64,000 nt of DNA from Undibacterium sp. CCC3.4 (lineage in GTDB: Bacteria > Pseudomonadota > Gammaproteobacteria > Burkholderiales > Burkholderiaceae_D). A program made the translations under genes and the position numbers. How positions within the stretch are numbered: the first letter of the stretch is position 1; every line of letters begins with the position of its first letter. The notes under the pieces are model-generated. The model ran no database searches, was not told where the DNA came from, and saw only the letters and a program-made list of their open reading frames with translations. The stretch covers positions 62,001-126,000 of the forward strand of contig NZ_CP133779.1 in the NCBI RefSeq assembly GCF_034347425.1, written 5' to 3'. This document shows positions 34,090-43,885 of this stretch, piece by piece.

Positions 34090-34773
34090 ATGAATGTACA
34101 ACTTGATTTTGCAGCAGTGCTCGCTGAATGGCCACTCTTGCTGACCGGTGTGGCGTGGACGCTGGGGCTCACCATGGCGTCGGTTGGTATAGGGATGCTC
34201 TTAGGCATAGGCGGCGCGTGGGTACGAGCACGCGGTTTTGGTGCGGACAGGGCCGCTGCCTGGCTGCAGACCATCGTGACGGCTTATGTAGAACTGATTC
34301 GCAACACGCCCTTCATCGTGCAATTGTTTTTTATCTTCTTCGGCCTGCCGGCGGCCGGCTTCAAACTGTCCGCAGAGATGGCGTCGCTCATTGCCATGGT
34401 GGTAAACCTCGGTGCGTATTCCACTGAAATTATCCGGGCCGGCTTGGAAGCGACACCGAAGGGGCAGATCGAAGCAGCACAAAGTCTGGCGCTGTCGAGG
34501 CGGCAAATTTTCATATGGGTAGCCTTACCACCAGCGCTGCAAAAAATGTGGCCGAGCTTGGTGAGTCAGATCATTATCGTCATGCTCGGTTCTTCCGTCT
34601 GTGGCCAGATTTCTACCGAGGAACTGAGTTATGCCGCAGACTTAATTCAAAGCCGTAACTTCCGCTCTTTTGAGGCGTTTATTGTGATTGGTGCGCTGTA
34701 TTTGCTGTTGTCAGTCATGATGCGCTATGCACTCAATTGGCTCGGTGCTACTTTTTTATTTGGCAGGAGATAG
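34090..34773 (+). CDS. Amino-acid ABC transporter permease 1 (HisM/GlnP type)
   Basis: This 227-residue inner-membrane permease of the His/Glu/Gln/Arg/opine family has five or so transmembrane helices. Its family motifs are VTAYVELIRNTPFIVQLFFIFFGLP and the EAA loop EIIRAGLEATPKGQIEAAQSLALSRRQIFIWVALPPAL. It follows the binding-protein gene after about 35 bases and pairs with the second permease to form a heterodimeric channel. Confidence 0.92.
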   Translation: MNVQLDFAAVLAEWPLLLTGVAWTLGLTMASVGIGMLLGIGGAWVRARGFGADRAAAWLQTIVTAYVELIRNTPFIVQLFFIFFGLPAAGFKLSAEMASLIAMVVNLGAYSTEIIRAGLEATPKGQIEAAQSLALSRRQIFIWVALPPALQKMWPSLVSQIIIVMLGSSVCGQISTEELSYAADLIQSRNFRSFEAFIVIGALYLLLSVMMRYALNWLGATFLFGRR

Positions 34774-34776
34774 GCC

Positions 34777-35427
34777 ATGATGGAATTTTCATTCTGGGAT
34801 ATTGTGCGCAACCTCCTGATGGCGATGCGCTGGACCATTGCTTTGTCGATGATCGCCTTTCTTGGCGGCGGAGTAGTTGGTTTGCTGTTGGTATTACTAC
34901 GCCAAAGCAAATCGGCGCTCACGAACCTCTTGGTGACGACATATGTACAGATTTTCCAAGGCATTCCATTGCTGGTGCAATTATTTCTCGCCTACTATGG
35001 ATTAGGCTTGTTCGGTATTAACGCCTCGCCTTGGGTCGCTGCGAGTATGGGGCTGACACTCTATACCAGTGCCTTTTTGTGTGAAATATGGCGTGGATGT
35101 ATCGCTTCTATCCCTAAGGGGCAATGGGAAGCTTCTGCCAGTTTAGCGTTAAGCTTCTATGAACAGATGCGTTACATTATTTTTCCTCAGGCGATGAAGA
35201 TTGCCGTGGCGCCGACGGTCGGTTTTCTGGTGCAAGTGATCAAAGGAACGGCACTGGCTTCCGTGATCGGGTTCATGGAGCTGACCAAAGTCGGCAAGAC
35301 AATCGCCAATGCAACATTTAACCCATTTCTTGTTTTTAGTTGTGTAGCACTGATATATTTTTTATTGTGCTATCCCGTCAGCTTGTATGCCAAGCACCTT
35401 GAAAGGAAGATGCATGTCCATCGTTGA
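34777..35427 (+). CDS. Amino-acid ABC transporter permease 2
   Basis: This 216-residue permease of the same family as the preceding gene has the motifs [23 protein letters not shown] and [40 protein letters not shown]. It starts three bases after the first permease stop and overlaps the ATPase start by 14 bases. A Shine-Dalgarno GGAGATAGGCC precedes the ATG. Confidence 0.92.
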   Translation: MMEFSFWDIVRNLLMAMRWTIALSMIAFLGGGVVGLLLVLLRQSKSALTNLLVTTYVQIFQGIPLLVQLFLAYYGLGLFGINASPWVAASMGLTLYTSAFLCEIWRGCIASIPKGQWEASASLALSFYEQMRYIIFPQAMKIAVAPTVGFLVQVIKGTALASVIGFMELTKVGKTIANATFNPFLVFSCVALIYFLLCYPVSLYAKHLERKMHVHR

Positions 35428-36070
35428 AATTGTCGGTCTACGCAAATCCTTTGGCACGAACGAAGTCCTCAAGGGCATCGATTTGCAGGTTAACAAAGGC
35501 GAGGTCATCGCGATCATCGGTAAAAGCGGCTCGGGAAAAAGTACGCTGCTACGCTGTATCAATGGCCTCGAAGCATTCCAGAGCGGCACCCTGCATGTGG
35601 ACGGCAAGCCCTTGATACACGATAGTGTGGCCGCGATGCGTGAATTGCGCCAACATGTAGGCATGGTCTTTCAGAGCTTCAATTTATTCCCACATTTGAG
35701 TGTAGGAAAAAATATCATGCTCGCGCCCGGCTTAGTCAAACACAAACATGCTGCCGCCAATGAAGCGCACGCGCGTAAGCTGTTAGATCGCGTCGGGCTG
35801 AGTGAAAAATTCAACGCTTACAGTGATCAACTGTCAGGTGGGCAGCAGCAACGTGTTGCTATTGCCCGCGCACTGGCGATGGAACCGGCCGTGTTATTGT
35901 GCGATGAAATCACCAGTGCGCTCGATCCTGAATTGGTGGGCGAAGTATTGCGGGTCGTTGAAAGTCTGGCCGATGAGGCGATGACGCTGATCATGGTGAC
36001 GCATGAAATGAATTTTGCCCGCAAAGTGGCAGACCGCGTGGTGTTCATGCATCAGGGTTTGGTGCATTAG
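35414..36070 (+). CDS. Amino-acid ABC transporter ATPase, truncated by an amber codon
   Basis: This is a 218-residue GlnQ/HisP-type ATPase as read. Walker A is GKSGSGKST, signature [15 protein letters not shown], Walker [14 protein letters not shown] and switch His in [15 protein letters not shown]. The frame stops at TAG 36068-36070 in HQGLVH-stop. The next 25 codons continue in frame as the normal family ending (IGEPAELF, then TPELKQFLGALRA) to a TAG at 36146-36148. A GAG or CAG to TAG change is the simplest explanation. All catalytic motifs lie before the stop, so partial function is possible. The start was chosen at GAAAGGAAGATGC-ATG. Confidence 0.9.
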   Translation: MSIVEIVGLRKSFGTNEVLKGIDLQVNKGEVIAIIGKSGSGKSTLLRCINGLEAFQSGTLHVDGKPLIHDSVAAMRELRQHVGMVFQSFNLFPHLSVGKNIMLAPGLVKHKHAAANEAHARKLLDRVGLSEKFNAYSDQLSGGQQQRVAIARALAMEPAVLLCDEITSALDPELVGEVLRVVESLADEAMTLIMVTHEMNFARKVADRVVFMHQGLVH

Positions 36071-36148
36071 ATTGGCGAACCCGCAGAATTATTTGCCAAT
36101 CCAAAGACGCCGGAATTAAAACAATTTCTTGGTGCCTTACGTGCCTAG
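36071..36148 (+). pseudogene. Stranded C-terminal 25 codons of the ABC ATPase
   Basis: These bases continue the ATPase frame after the amber stop and encode the conserved IGEP to FLGALRA tail, ending in a second TAG. They have no start of their own. Confidence 0.8.
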
Positions 36149-36250
36149 GGAAGATGGGTGATAGGACCAATACTTGACGGCGACACAGTCCGTCAATCTG
36201 GCGGCCAGTGGTTCATCTCAATTCAGACACAAGGCGAGGTGGCGCAGCCC

Positions 36251-36964
36251 TTACCCACCGCCACCACTCCCCTCTCTGATGTCATCTTCATCAGCGCTCC
36301 GATGGCATTCCACGCAATGATCAAATTGACGGATACCTTCTTCGATGTGCTTGCGGCGAATGTTAGACGGTGTGTGCTCATGACAACCATAGCAACTATA
36401 TCGACTGTAATCATTGTTGACATGACAGCTTGAACAACCGGCGTTATGGTCGCGATCAAGCACAAAATATTTATCATGATCGAAACTCGCCGGTGTCCAT
36501 TTATCCGGAGTGTGGCAACTAGTGCAGTTAGCGGTAATTTTTTGATGCAAGGCATTTTTGGGCGACTTATGACAGGTCTGACATTGATCGAGCGTCGCTT
36601 TTTTAAGCAGTGCATGATTGAAATTACCTTGCAGATGGTAGCGTTTTACGCCCGCGTGATCGCTATGGCAATCGACGCAATTCACGTCTTTCAGCTCCTG
36701 ATGAAATGCGGTGCTGCTGGTCGGTTTAGCGATGGGCAGGCCTTTGCTATTGAGGCGACCAATCTCGGCAGGCTTGTGGCAACTAATGCAGCGTGCAGCG
36801 CTGGCACCTCGTAATGGCGCATGACAGGCAAAACAATCCCCTTCAAGTTGCTGATGCCCAGGAATTAATTTACCTGGCGCCACGATCAGTTGGGGATAAA
36901 CGAAGGCGAATATGGCCACCGCGATTAAATTGCAAAGCAAGATGATTTTTAAGCTGCGGCTCAT
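36251..36964 (-). CDS. Membrane-anchored octahaem cytochrome c
   Basis: This protein of about 237 residues has one N-terminal membrane anchor (IILLCNLIAVAIFAFVYPQLIV) and eight CxxCH haem c sites: CFACH, CISCH, CVDCH, CQTCH, CTSCH, CSSCH, CYGCH and CVECH. Extra His residues (DHAG, FNHALL, FDHDKYF) could be distal ligands, as in multihaem c3/c7-type chains. ATG 36962-36964 overlaps the TGA of the membrane protein gene; the longer frame to 37054 is not needed. It probably passes electrons through the periplasm to an acceptor. A His/Asp-rich tail ends in a Gly run. Confidence 0.9.
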   Translation of the reverse strand: MSRSLKIILLCNLIAVAIFAFVYPQLIVAPGKLIPGHQQLEGDCFACHAPLRGASAARCISCHKPAEIGRLNSKGLPIAKPTSSTAFHQELKDVNCVDCHSDHAGVKRYHLQGNFNHALLKKATLDQCQTCHKSPKNALHQKITANCTSCHTPDKWTPASFDHDKYFVLDRDHNAGCSSCHVNNDYSRYSCYGCHEHTPSNIRRKHIEEGIRQFDHCVECHRSADEDDIREGSGGGG

Positions 36965-37539
36965 ACCCATCCCCAAAATAAGAAGATGCTCATGATGTGA
37001 GCCAATGAAAGCACCAGAAATACGATGAAAATAGGAATGTGCACCTTGCGCCACTGCGCCATGGCACCAACGGTAAGCGCATCCCAGAAAACCGCTTGCT
37101 CTACTTCCGGTTTCGACATACCACGTAACTGAAATTGCTGGCGTTCGCCCTGTACGTGTCGCCGTGCACGCAGCAGTAAAAATTTGCCTATCATGCCACT
37201 GACGACATTAATCGACATAGCAACGGTGGCAAGCCATGGCAAGATCGCATTAAAATGTATGCCCGCATGCAGCAATATCATCGCCGAGCCTAGCCATGCG
37301 GAGAACTCATGTAGCTTGAGCAGGTATCCGGGATTTCCGGACAGCATATATTTGCGTTTTCGCATTGAATAGGCGAATGAAACGATAATTAATAAGGTTC
37401 CCAAAATTCCCAGATAACGCCCGACCCAAACCAGGTTCAGTCTGTGTAACACATAGTCGCCGGCTAAAGTGATCACTGCCAGCACACCTGTCAACAGGCT
37501 AAATGGCAGCACTTGTTCACGCATCAGTGACATTTTCAT
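36961..37539 (-). CDS. Cytochrome b-like integral membrane protein
   Basis: This 192-residue protein has about five transmembrane helices. His residues within helices (LLKLHEFSAWLGSAMILLHAGIHFNAI, then RKVHIPIFIVFLVLSLAHIMSIF) resemble haem b ligation in b561- and ferric-reductase-like proteins. It sits directly after the flavoprotein and before the octahaem cytochrome, overlapping the latter by 4 bases. The natural reading is a membrane relay from the cytoplasmic reductase to the periplasmic haems. Haem binding is inferred. Confidence 0.75.
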   Translation of the reverse strand: MKMSLMREQVLPFSLLTGVLAVITLAGDYVLHRLNLVWVGRYLGILGTLLIIVSFAYSMRKRKYMLSGNPGYLLKLHEFSAWLGSAMILLHAGIHFNAILPWLATVAMSINVVSGMIGKFLLLRARRHVQGERQQFQLRGMSKPEVEQAVFWDALTVGAMAQWRKVHIPIFIVFLVLSLAHIMSIFLFWGWV

Positions 37540-38817
37540 TTACAACTCCAAACTCACACTGGTCTTTGGACGACAAACACAGAGCAGGCAAGTACCCACC
37601 TCGGGGTCATAATCCGGTGACTGAAGATAGGCCACCTCACCAGCGAGTATGGTGGTTTGGCAGCTGCCGCAACTACCGGTGCGGCAGCCAGAATTGACAG
37701 CTATGCCGTTTTCCTCGGCAAAATCGAGCAGCGTGGCGCTACCGGCCTGCCACGGCACCTGTTTATCAGCGAGCGCAAAGCTCACCACGATACCAGTATC
37801 GCTTTGCTCTGCAGCTAATGCTGCGGTGTTATTTCTAGGGATGGAGGCTGGGCCGAAGCTCTCGAAATGAATGCGGTTCTGCGGCACTCCCCACTCTTTC
37901 AGTGCCGGCACCAAACTCTCTAGCATAGGGGTTGGTCCGCAAATATAGTAGTGAAAAGGTTTGAGCGGTAATTGCCTGCGCAATAAAGTCACGTCTATGC
38001 GTCCACGATACTGACATCCCAGATCCGCCGCATCAGCAATCGCCTCGGTGTCGCTGAAACAAAAACGTAAATGAAACTGAGGATAGTCAGCCGCCAAGTG
38101 TTCCAGGTGCGCGCGCATGACCAGTTCATTCTGTTGGCGAACACCATAAAACAGCCACACTTCACGCCCCGGTTGTTGCGGCAACGTACAATTGAGCATA
38201 CTCATCATCGGAGTAATGCCTATACCGCCAGCGATGAGAACCACTGGTGCCATACTACGATCAATATAAAAATGTCCGGCGGGTGCCCTTACTTGTAAGC
38301 GTCTGCCGACTTCTACCTGATCATGGAAATAGCTGGCGCCCCGGCCCTCTGGCACCTGACAATGAGCAGGAGGCAGCGCACGTTTGACCGAGATACGGTA
38401 GCCGTCAGCAGCGGGCGCATCGGATAAGGAATAGCAACGAATAATTCTTTCGCTAACGCCATTCGCATCGCCGGCGCTAGCCAGCAGATCAATCTGAAAA
38501 GTAAGAAATTGTCCGGGATAGAAAGGTGGCAACGCTAGCCCGTCCTCCGGAACCAGAAAGAATGAACAAATCAAGCCAAGCTCATCTTCCGTCGTTTTAC
38601 TGCTGACCCGGAAGGTACGCAGACCATTCCATGCAAGACTTTTTTTCTGTTCGCTCACCAAACCGGCATCGTACGCTATCGGAAGATCCGATTCATTTGC
38701 CTGTCTGCGCAATACCTGAAAAATGCGCCAATGCTGCCAGAAGTTATAACTGAGATAGATCGTTAATTGCAATACGATAGCCAGCGTAATGAGCAACAGC
38801 AAAGTCAGAGATGTCAT
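37540..38817 (-). CDS. Membrane-anchored FAD/NAD(P)H:ferredoxin reductase
   Basis: This 425-residue protein has an N-terminal TM helix (residues about 4-26). A ferredoxin-reductase FAD domain follows (RCYSLSDAP for the isoalloxazine), then an NAD-binding domain (VVLIAGGIGITPMMSML and YYICGPTPMLESL). A C-terminal plant-type 2Fe-2S domain has CRTGSCGSC and a fourth Cys at GTCLLCVC. This is the Hmp/BenC-like order. ATG 38815-38817 follows GAAGCGAT; the frame to 38850 is not needed. It heads an operon with a haem b-like membrane protein and an octahaem cytochrome c, suggesting NAD(P)H-driven electron export. Confidence 0.9.
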   Translation of the reverse strand: MTSLTLLLLITLAIVLQLTIYLSYNFWQHWRIFQVLRRQANESDLPIAYDAGLVSEQKKSLAWNGLRTFRVSSKTTEDELGLICSFFLVPEDGLALPPFYPGQFLTFQIDLLASAGDANGVSERIIRCYSLSDAPAADGYRISVKRALPPAHCQVPEGRGASYFHDQVEVGRRLQVRAPAGHFYIDRSMAPVVLIAGGIGITPMMSMLNCTLPQQPGREVWLFYGVRQQNELVMRAHLEHLAADYPQFHLRFCFSDTEAIADAADLGCQYRGRIDVTLLRRQLPLKPFHYYICGPTPMLESLVPALKEWGVPQNRIHFESFGPASIPRNNTAALAAEQSDTGIVVSFALADKQVPWQAGSATLLDFAEENGIAVNSGCRTGSCGSCQTTILAGEVAYLQSPDYDPEVGTCLLCVCRPKTSVSLEL

Positions 38818-38849
38818 ATCGCTTCTTTTTCCATTCAACTGCACACACA

Positions 38850-39338
38850 CTGCATGTGGATTGCTGTTTCATCAAAAATCTGACTGGGGTTTGAAACCCC
38901 GGCCTTGAGAGGCTGTCGCAAAAGCCTGATGGACGCTTTTTTACACCTGAAACACCGCATACCTCGTCATTCCCGCATGCCACAGCCTCGTCATTCCCGC
39001 ATGCTTTTGGCGGGAACCCAGTGTCGTTTTTAACACTGAAAACACCATCATTTCTGGCATTTTCAGTTAACCACAAACGTCGCTGGATTCCTGCCAAAAG
39101 CGCGCAGGAACGACGTGACGGCCGGCTGGGGTAATGCATTAAGTTGTTCGAACAAAAGCCAAGGAATCTCGCTCACTACGACATCCCACAACTGCCAACG
39201 TGGAGCTAGTCTATACCTGTACACATAGCGAAACTTGACCTAGATCACAAAACACGGTGATCATCTCCGCCGTGTGCTTAGCCTGACAGTGCACCACGCT
39301 GGCAGCGAAAACCATGAGCTACAGCGCATCTGGCAGCG
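38850..39338. repeat. Gene-free region with palindrome half and MITE-1 copy 4
   Basis: Bases 38870-38905 are a variant of the 49-bp palindrome (ATCTGACTGGGGTTTG then AAACCCCGGCC). MITE-1 follows at 38908-39136. It has the left 17-base terminus but loses the right one. Bases 39137-39338 show nothing I recognise. Confidence 0.75.
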
Positions 39339-39593
39339 TCACGTATAAGCTTCCAGCCCCTGGCGTAAGGTCGTACGCTCTGCTTCCGTACGGTCAATGT
39401 TCAAACCAGAGTCCATTTCAGATTCAATGTGGCTGGCCCATTGCTGCGCCTGCTTTTGCGTCTCAAAGGTGCGGCAGCTTGGTTTATAGCCTTTACGACG
39501 AACTTTTGCCGGCCAGTATGCGCCTGGCTGTTTGATGTATGTCGTTTCAAGTTCTCTGAAAATTAAAAGATTACTTGGTCTGGATTTATTCAT
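39339..39593 (-). pseudogene. N-terminal fragment of a phage-type tyrosine recombinase
   Basis: This fragment encodes 84 residues with the arm-type/SAM-like start of phage integrases: YWPAKVRRKGYKPSCRTFETQKQAQQWASHIESEMDSG, then EAERTTLRQGLEAY. It stops where the core-binding domain should begin, and no catalytic RHRY domain is found downstream. It is a broken integrase next to a type I restriction locus, indicating that the island once carried, or was inserted with, an integrative element. Confidence 0.7.
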
Positions 39594-39741
39594 TCCGGCA
39601 GAATTCCGGCACAGGCCAGTTTTTGAACGATTTTGAGGACGCGTCTAGTGTGTATTTTTGATGAATTCGAGTAGGTCAGTGATTTCTGGCGGGCTGGGTC
39701 AATTTCGCGCTGACGCGAACATCAGTGCAGATAGTAAAAAA

Positions 39742-40243
39742 TCACTGCCCACCAGCGCCTCCGGCAGTCAAAATATCAAAAACCACATTGAGGAACTTGC
39801 TCCCTTTCACAGGATCAGACAAGAGCTGCATCATCTGATTCTGATGCGCTGCGCCACTGTCCATTATAGCGTCGTACCCAGCCTTAGAAAAATCGCCCAG
39901 CATCGCTTGTTCCCGACTATTACTCAGTAACTGGCGCATCACCAGTTCGTTCTCGCGTACCTTGTCGCTGATGGTATAGGCGTAATTGACCAGGTCTTTC
40001 TCGGTCAGTTGATCGGTGATAAACAGCTCGTTAAGGCGAGACACGATCTGCGATAAAAATTCGACTTTCTTGTCTTTGGCCTTGGCCGTACCTAATGCGT
40101 CGCCCGGTTCCAGCTTGTATTCATCTGACTCTTGCATGATCAAGTGTTGCTGGCGGATTTTGGATACGCGGTAGTGGCTGAGCACGATGCTGCTCAGATC
40201 GACCTCGTCTTCATCCATAATGGTTTCGCGCAGCATGGGACGC
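39742..40243 (-). pseudogene. hsdR: hsdR 3' fragment (C-terminal domain)
   Basis: This is the C-terminal part of a type I restriction endonuclease R subunit, from RPMLRETIMDEDEVDLSSIVLSHYRVSKI to a C-terminal hydrophobic tail. It includes the family segment FLSQIVSRLNELF and NYAYTISDKVREN. It continues exactly from the middle fragment ending LYARNLRP at 42107, across a 1.86-kb insertion element. The joined protein would be the HsdR helical and C-terminal region. The hsdR N-terminus is missing from the window. Confidence 0.85.
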
Positions 40244-40281
40244 GGAGTTTTTCAAGCTAGTTGTCGCCTAAAAGTAAATTT

Positions 40282-41368
40282 TTATGCCGCCAGTTTCAGT
40301 TCTTGATATACGTCCTCATGATTTAATGCTTCCTTGTTAGTTTTGTCTGGATTTAAGTCAACAACGTTGGCGCGGTCCCAGTTACGAGTAGCACCGCTCC
40401 AGCGATTCGAGTTCCTTGCTTTTGCCGCCGCATACAATTGCTCACGTCGAATCAATAATTCCACATCCAGACCGGCATGGCGTTCAGCTGGCGTTACAAA
40501 CTGAATGGCACTGTGCCGGTGTTCTTCGTTATACCAATGCATGAATGTAGTAACCCAATTCCTGGCTGCCAGGAGATCCTTAAATGGGCGACGTGGATAT
40601 ACTGGGCAGTACTTCAATGTTTTAAAAAAGCTTTCGGCGAACGGGTTGTCATTACTCACGGCAGGACGACTGAATGACGGCATGACGCCCAGCACCTGCA
40701 GCATGGCCAGCATCGTGGAGCCCTTCATCGGACTGCCGTTATCCGAATGAAGAACGACCTGATTTTGTGCGATTTTTTCTCGCACACAAATGTCCTTCAT
40801 CACCTCGCTGGCCAGCGCGCTGCTTTCGGTTTCAAATACCTGCCAGCCGACCACTTTGCGACTAAATACATCGATGAACATATAGAGATAAAAATAGATG
40901 CCTCTGATCTCTGTCGGCAAATAGGTGATGTCCCAACAGTACAATTGGTTGGGCCCGGTTGCCTTTAAAGCACGTGGTTTGTTGCGGGGTTGCCTTGGCT
41001 TTTCTTCGCCACGGTGCACAAGCATATTTTTATGCCTTGAGTAAGCGATAGAACGTTGACTCCGATGCGACATAGATTCCATCATCAGCCAATCGCGGAA
41101 CGATCTGGCTTGGCGGCAGATGGCCGTATTCCGGCGAGTTGGCAATGGCCAGAACCTGTTGTCGTTCCTCTGAACTAAGCTGATTCTGAGGTACCTGCAC
41201 ACGCCCTGTTCGCCGGTCTGCTTGCTCAGTCACCTGATCAATTTTCCAGCGCTGCAGCGTACGCTCGCTTAAATCAATTACGTCGCAGGCACGTTCCTGA
41301 CGTGCGCCTGAAACCACCGCTTCAGCTACCAGTGTCAATACGTTATTGCGCTCCGGGATTGGGGTCAT
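40282..41368 (-). pseudogene. orfB transposase (rve), frameshifted
   Basis: The transposase of this element has a HTH-like start (MTPIPERNNVLTLVAEAVVSGARQERACDVIDLS) and an integrase core with YCWDITYLP, LHSDNGSPMKG and NPFAESFFKTLK giving D, D and E. The two halves are in different frames: the first ends at 41030 (FYRLLKA-stop), the second resumes with HKNMLVHRGE. A change at about 41033-41040 breaks the gene. It is therefore probably inactive unless rescued by another copy. Confidence 0.8.
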
Positions 41369-41849
41369 TACTCCTCGTCCTCCCAAAGCGCACGGAACTT
41401 TTTTGCAGAACCAGCAGTGCTGCCGCCTCCGCCAGAGCTTTGTCTTTCCGGGCCAGCTCACGCTTGAGTTTGACGTTTTCATCTTTCAGCGATTTAACTT
41501 CACCAGCTTTGGGTGCGGCCTCTTTACCGCTGGCGCAAAAAGCAGATTTCCAACTGGTTAAATTATGCGGGAATAAACCACGTTCACGGCACCATGCCTG
41601 AAGCTGCTCTCCCGCTAACGCATGGCTCTCATGCAGTGCCTGCAGTTGTTCTTCTACCGTCCAGTCGCTCGGTCGTTTTTCTTTTTCTGACGCCGGACTG
41701 CCCGCCAGTGCTGACTTCTTTTTCATCCAATATCTCAACGTGTGGTGATTCAAATTTAAATCAGTGGCCACTGACATGATTGTTCGGTCGCCACGGGAAT
41801 AGGCCTTCTGTAATGCCTGCTCAATAAATGCAGCGGAATAGGTTGCCAT
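41343..41849 (-). CDS. orfA of the rve element (HTH)
   Basis: This 168-residue protein has an N-terminal helix-turn-helix (AFIEQALQKAYSRGDRTIMSVATDLNLNHHTLRYWM) and a C-terminal coiled coil (KSLKDENVKLKRELARKDKALAEAAALLVLQK). ATG 41847-41849 follows GAGGCAACA. It overlaps orfB, consistent with a frameshifted OrfAB fusion in the family. Confidence 0.8.
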   Translation of the reverse strand: MATYSAAFIEQALQKAYSRGDRTIMSVATDLNLNHHTLRYWMKKKSALAGSPASEKEKRPSDWTVEEQLQALHESHALAGEQLQAWCRERGLFPHNLTSWKSAFCASGKEAAPKAGEVKSLKDENVKLKRELARKDKALAEAAALLVLQKSSVRFGRTRSNDPNPGAQ

Positions 41850-42106
41850 TGTTGCCTCGCTCAATAAGTTAAAAAGAGAGGTAACAACCAGATTGAAGAT
41901 CGCCGGTCATTTTAGCCGTATAACTTCAAAATCAAAAAGCAAACCTTAACGTCTTGAGGGAATGGGTTCCGCTGCGCTCCACCCATAAAACCCCGACTGC
42001 CTACGCCGGAAAAAGCTGGATAGATAATGCGAAAAACACAAACAAACAGACTTCAATGAGATCGGTTCAATTTAAAAAGTTACACGACAAGTAGTCTGAC
42101 AGATGG

Positions 42107-43818
42107 GGGACGCAGGTTGCGGGCGTACAGGCCGAGCTTTTCCAAGTCTTTGTCATCGTAATCGACGATCTGCGACATGAATTCATAAAAGCGGACAAAA
42201 GTACCGAGATCTTTCTTGAAAATTTCTAACGCGTCTTTTTCCTTCTTGCACTCTTTGAAGGCATTTTCGGCGTTAGTAATCATGATGACGTCATTAAACT
42301 TTTTAGTTCGTTCAAACATATCGCGCGCTTGCTTGTACGCCTCTACGGCCGACTTATAGCGTTTCTGCCAGCGTTCTACGGCGGGTTTGCAGATATTCGC
42401 AATCGCCGCATTGCTCTTACTCTTGACAAAGAAGGCAGCGCAGAATTGCTCGACTTCCGTCCAGCTAAAAATACCGGCAGCGCGCAGCTTGTCGTTCAAA
42501 TCAAAAATCAAATCCGGGTCAGACACATCGGCCAGCTCTGCCGTCTGGAAGTAAGGCTGGAAGGCGGCCAGGATTTCTTCCGGTTCATTAAAGAAATCCA
42601 GAATGAAGGTGCCGGTCTCGGCCTTACTCGGGTAAATCCGGTTCAGGCGCGACAAGGTTTGCACGCACTCCACCCCGCCCAGCTTTTTATCCACATACAT
42701 GGCGCAGAGCTTGGGTTGGTCGAAGCCAGTTTGAAATTTATTCGCCACGATCATGACTTGGTAGTCGTCGGTATCAAAGGCTTTGCGCATGTCGCGTCCT
42801 TTGAGCAGCGGGTTCATATTCATCTCGGTGAACTGACTGCCCAGCACCGCCTCTGAATTCGGATCTTTATCGGTAAATTCCACCTCACCCGAGAACGCCA
42901 CCATTGCGCGGATATTCTGATAGCCCTGGGTGGTGATGTACTTATCGAAAGCCTGCTTATAGCGCACCGCCTCTTTGCGCGAACTGGTCACGACCATCGC
43001 TTTGGCCTGACCGTTCAGCAAACCCATCACTTGGGTTGTAAAATGCTCGACGATCACTTGCACTTTTTGGCTGATGTTGTAGTCGTGCAGGCGCACCCAT
43101 TGATTCAGCTTGACCTTGGCACGCTTGCTCTCGACTTCCTGATCGGCATCCTTCATCTTCATCGCCAGGTTATAGGCGACTTTGTAATTGGTGTAGTTCT
43201 TCAGCACATCGAGAATAAAACCCTCTTCTATCGCCTGACGCATGCTGTACACATGGAAGGCGGCGGGCTTATTGGTCTTGGACGGCGCTTCATCCGGGCG
43301 CGGTAAGCGGCCAAACAGTTCTAAAGTCTTGGTCTTGGGCGTGGCGGTAAAGGCCAGGTAACTGAGGTTTTTCGAAGCGCGACGCGAGGCGACTGCGGCA
43401 TCCAGAATATCGTCGGTGGTCAGTTCCGCCTCATCATCGCCCACGCCTTCTACCATCAACACCTCTTTCAGTTGCCGGGCGGTGGAACCGGTTTGTGAAG
43501 AATGCGCCTCGTCGGCGATTACTACGCAGTTACGTTCTTTCAGGCTGACGCTGTTTTCTATCGCCTTCAATACAAACGGAAAGGTTTGTATCGTGACGAT
43601 AATAATCGGCTGCGAGTTTTCCAAAGCCTTGGCGAGTTTTTCTGATTTGGAACCATCACCTTCCTGATTATTGATCCGCCCGACCACGCCATCGGTATGC
43701 TCAAACTGGGCGATGGTGTCTTGCAATTGCGCATCAAGCACAGTGCGATCAGTCACCACAATCACCGAATGAAATTGCTTATTGCCCTGGGCATCGTACA
43801 AAGACGAAAGCTGATGTG
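42107..43818 (-). pseudogene. hsdR: hsdR central fragment (helicase part)
   Basis: About 570 residues of the type I restriction R subunit remain. They cover the SF2 translocase: VVTDRTVLDAQLQDTI, the DEAH-type box VVIADEAHSSQTGSTA, AFTATPKTKTLELFG, then FQTGFDQPKLCAMYVDKKLGGVECVQTLSRLNR. The N-terminal PD-(D/E)xK nuclease and Walker A region are absent. The fragment begins at HQLSSLYDAQGNKQF, which directly adjoins the IS3 copy at 43819, and ends at the inserted rve element. It cannot make an active endonuclease. Confidence 0.92.
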
Positions 43819-43885
43819 TATAGTGGATCCACATATCCGGACAACAGTTTAAACTAGTGTCTGTCGAAAAGAGACGAGGCAGACC

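Larger units (their letters stand above)
40244..42106 (-). mobile_element. Insertion element with rve transposase (IS3-like), inside hsdR
   Basis: This element of about 1.86 kb is flanked by GGGACGC at 40237-40243 and 42107-42113, which I read as a 7-bp target duplication. Joining across it restores the hsdR reading frame (RNLRP-MLRET). Its ends are imperfectly inverted (CTAGTTGTCG against CTACTTGTCG near the tips). It carries an orfA and a frameshifted orfB transposase. The target-site length is unusual for IS3 proper, so the exact group is uncertain. Confidence 0.75.

Noticed and set aside
36140..36160. Short CTAGGGAAG match to MITE-2 terminus after the ABC ATPase
   Set aside because: Only nine bases match and the following sequence diverges at once; chance is possible.
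38744..39139. 131-codon leftward frame over MITE-1
   Set aside because: It lies mostly in repeat DNA and encodes repeat-derived residues also seen in short frames at other MITE copies.
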